A DNA stretch of 8,397 nucleotides from Candidatus Hydrogenedentota bacterium (lineage in GTDB: Bacteria; Hydrogenedentota; Hydrogenedentia; Hydrogenedentales; SLHB01), in contig PUMX01000042.1 of assembly GCA_003552485.1 (NCBI GenBank), forward strand, positions 1 through 8,397, read 5' to 3'. The notes beneath the pieces were generated by a model. It was not told where the DNA came from and searched no databases. It was given only the letters and a program-made list of their open reading frames with translations. Made by a program: the position numbers and the translations under genes. Shown in pieces: positions 7,037 to 8,397 of the stretch. Every line of letters starts with the position of its first letter. Within the stretch, counting starts at the first letter, position 1.

Positions 7037-7774
7037 TTACTTCAGCAGCCGGCGTAGGTTCGCGCTATCGTTGAGCCAGGCGAGCGCGCGTTCGTAGTCG
7101 GGGTAAGCCTTCTCGCGTTCCCGAAAGGCTCGAGTATGAATGCGGCGCCGGCCAGACGCCGTGCGCTCAATTCCGAGGTAAGCGTGGAGCATTTCGTGGA
7201 AAACGATATAGCGCACGAAAAACCGCGGCACATGGGGTTGATCGAGAAGAGGATGTATTCGAATCAGATTCTCCTCGGACGTGTAGCTCCCAAACCGTAT
7301 GGAGCGCCGCCGACGCGCGCGAGGCATGCGCCCCCACATTATCCGCGCGCTTACGGCGCCGCCGAACTCAGTCTGGTTGACCTCGTCAAACAGTTGCTGC
7401 AAATCGTGACAGACGCCGCGGGCTGGTTGCGCCGCGCCGCTCTCGCGCCGTCGGCGTATGCAATGCCGATTCTGCTCGATGAACGCGTCTATCACGGCGC
7501 CCGCCTGCGCCGAACGGGGATGCTCGACCCAGTCGGCGACGGCATCAATCACTTTCTTGGGCGCCGCAAGAAACATGCGGTGCAACCGGAGCTGTACACC
7601 CTTTCCGGCGCGGAGCTTCTTTACGGAAAGCATCGTGGAGACGTTGTTGGTCAAAACGATAACCACGCGCAAACCCGTCCGCGCTTGAAGACAGCGCTCG
7701 ATATCGTCCACCTCAGTAAACGGGAACGTAAGCTGCGCGGGCTGGCCTTGGCTGGTGTCCCAATTCCGAGTCAC
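7037..7774 (-). CDS. SprT-like zinc metallopeptidase
   Basis: This 245-residue cytosolic protein has a SprT/minigluzincin-type active site. The zinc motif is HEMLH at 193-197 (H193 and H197 as ligands, E194 as catalytic base) in the context FVRYIVFHEMLHAYLG, and H213 (RRIHTRAF) is the likely third ligand. The segment IRFGSYTSEENLIRIHPLLD (159-178) before it is the beta-hairpin typical of this fold. The N-terminal part (LTNNVSTMLSVKK, then LRLHRMFLAAPKKVIDAVADWV) resembles proteins usually annotated only as SprT-like or M48-like in Acidobacteria-type genomes; the role is unknown. SprT relatives in eukaryotes (Spartan) cut DNA-protein crosslinks, but that cannot be assumed here. The C-terminal zinc ribbon of classical SprT is absent. 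The GTG start is preceded by GGGGA at about 4 nt and AGGAG at about 13 nt, and both the start and GGGGA lie in one arm of a 12-bp inverted repeat. The next ATG (residue 48) would cut the conserved N-terminal block. Confidence 0.82.
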   Translation of the reverse strand: MTRNWDTSQGQPAQLTFPFTEVDDIERCLQARTGLRVVIVLTNNVSTMLSVKKLRAGKGVQLRLHRMFLAAPKKVIDAVADWVEHPRSAQAGAVIDAFIEQNRHCIRRRRESGAAQPARGVCHDLQQLFDEVNQTEFGGAVSARIMWGRMPRARRRRSIRFGSYTSEENLIRIHPLLDQPHVPRFFVRYIVFHEMLHAYLGIERTASGRRRIHTRAFREREKAYPDYERALAWLNDSANLRRLLK

Positions 7775-7837
7775 GGCTTCCCCACTTCTCCTGCTTGCCT
7801 TCGTCGAGGGTCACCCTACCCCACGGGGGAAGCCGTG
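7772..7837 (-). promoter_or_regulatory. Inverted repeat sequestering the SprT-like start site
   Basis: CACGGCTTCCCC (7772-7783) and GGGGAAGCCGTG (7826-7837) are perfect 12-bp complements separated by 42 nt. In the minus-strand mRNA the 3' arm is GGGGAAGCCGUG, which contains both the proximal Shine-Dalgarno and the GUG start codon, so the folded arm would hide them. The loop contains the palindrome AGGGTCACCCT (7807-7817) and a second purine-rich AGGAG. This could be a translational control hairpin or a REP/PATE-like palindromic mobile repeat that happens to abut the gene. Confidence 0.5.
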
Positions 7838-7880
7838 TCAATACCCTAGACATCCGAGCCCCATGAGCCAGAATGGCGGC

Positions 7881-8267
7881 TCAATGCTCCAGGTAGCTGT
7901 TCGCAAACCGCCAAGCGCCATCCTCGTATACGTACTCGTGGGTAATCACGAACTTCTCGTCCACGGGCGCATGAGACCTTGGCGTGGCAACCAGCCGCAC
8001 GATGCCCCTCATTTCCCCGAACACCACGTGTTCGAATAGGCACTTAGCCATGATCTCGACATCCGCCTCGGGGCCTATCTCGGGCACAGGGCGCGGATCA
8101 TCCTCGTTGTACTGCTCCACGATTTCGTGGCCTATCTCGGTCAAGCGCTCCTCGTGGTGTGCAACTCGCACCACGTGCGCAACGGCGCCCATCCCAATAG
8201 CGAGAAGCACCGCTATAAGGAACCACTGACGCACTCTTCCAGCGAAGCTCGAAGCTCTGATGTTCAT
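7881..8267 (-). CDS. Small single-pass membrane protein, unknown function
   Basis: This 128-residue protein has a basic N-terminus (MNIRASSFAGRVRQ), one hydrophobic segment at about residues 15-33 (WFLIAVLLAIGMGAVAHVV) and a soluble acidic domain rich in E, D and H. The ending, THEYVYEDGAWRFANSYLEH, with its aromatic-acid-G-x-W pattern, recalls the last strands of NTF2/SnoaL-like or small lipoprotein folds, but this is a weak resemblance and I do not recognise the family. There is no lipobox cysteine, so it should be anchored by an uncleaved N-terminal helix with the domain outside the cytoplasm. The ATG at 8267 is chosen because GGAGAGG precedes it by 5 nt; an in-frame GTG at 8342 would lie inside the insertion-type repeats. 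It reads the same way as the SprT-like gene, 106 bp away. Confidence 0.6.
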   Translation of the reverse strand: MNIRASSFAGRVRQWFLIAVLLAIGMGAVAHVVRVAHHEERLTEIGHEIVEQYNEDDPRPVPEIGPEADVEIMAKCLFEHVVFGEMRGIVRLVATPRSHAPVDEKFVITHEYVYEDGAWRFANSYLEH

Positions 8268-8290
8268 AGCAGCCTCTCCAGATGTCGACG

Positions 8291-8340
8291 TGTCAAACCA
8301 CATTAGAAATGTCGTGTGTTTAGACCCATTAGAAATGTCC
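8291..8340. repeat. Two tandem 23-26 nt repeats, probable insertion-sequence end
   Basis: The 13-mer CATTAGAAATGTC occurs at 8301-8313 and 8327-8339. Aligned over 23 nt from 8291 and 8317, the units match at 18 positions with a 26-nt period. Short multiple repeats near a terminus are characteristic of IS21-family and related DDE-integrase elements. To the right the sequence becomes T-rich (8343-8370) and then carries GGAGG at 8381-8385, as expected for the leader of a transposase gene beyond the edge. No transposase coding sequence lies inside the window, so the assignment rests on the repeats and composition. Confidence 0.5.
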
Positions 8341-8397
8341 ACTTTTTGTTTGTTTTGTGGTATTGTTTGGTAGCCTGTCCGGAGGATAGGGCTGCGC

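Noticed and set aside
7136..7849. 237-residue plus-strand open frame
   Set aside because: It is the antisense of the SprT-like gene, whose HEMLH site and conserved context are clear.
8268..8342. Extension of the small membrane protein to a GTG at 8342
   Set aside because: The extra 25 residues come from the insertion-type repeats and there is a good Shine-Dalgarno before the ATG at 8267.

Overview
The window carries six protein-coding genes and one tRNA. It reads as a chromosomal segment of a Gram-negative-type, moderately GC-rich heterotrophic bacterium. Three genes are carbohydrate- or cofactor-related cytosolic enzymes, and several starts are GTG codons with good Shine-Dalgarno sites. Taxonomy cannot be fixed from sequence alone. 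The mix of a GH88 enzyme, a large bacterial GH63-like glucosidase, a divergent short NAD kinase and a SprT-like protein would suit a Planctomycetes/Hydrogenedentes/Acidobacteria-type lineage, but that is inference.

Left part (1-1660): a cytosolic hybrid protein with an N-terminal receiver and a C-terminal histidine kinase is on the minus strand (81-1277), followed by a GC-rich hairpin. It is divergent from a GH88 gene. The 380-bp divergent region holds a sigma-54-like -24/-12 element facing the kinase. It also holds two copies of a 16-bp dyad of form TGT-N10-ACA, 40 bp apart, located where enhancer-binding-protein sites would be expected.

Middle (1658-5706): a GH88-type unsaturated glucuronyl hydrolase (+) converges on an 874-residue GH63-like glucosidase (-). 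The two stop codons are about 50 bp apart and are separated by a palindromic 12-mer repeated as a hairpin. Both enzymes lack signal peptides and should finish the breakdown of imported oligosaccharides in the cytoplasm.

Right-middle (5707-7036): a 345-bp divergent spacer is followed by a divergent NAD kinase (+). An initiator tRNA-fMet gene (-) comes next, with a textbook sigma-70 promoter and an intrinsic terminator of its own.

Right end (7037-8397): a SprT-like zinc metallopeptidase gene (-) has its ribosome binding site and GTG start inside a perfect 12-bp inverted repeat. Upstream of it lies a small single-pass membrane protein gene (-). Just upstream of that gene, two imperfect 23-nt direct repeats resemble the multiple terminal repeats of IS21-type insertion sequences, so the window probably ends at the edge of an insertion element. 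No complete novel system is evident. The strongest unexplained signals are the divergent regulatory region and the start-codon-sequestering hairpin.
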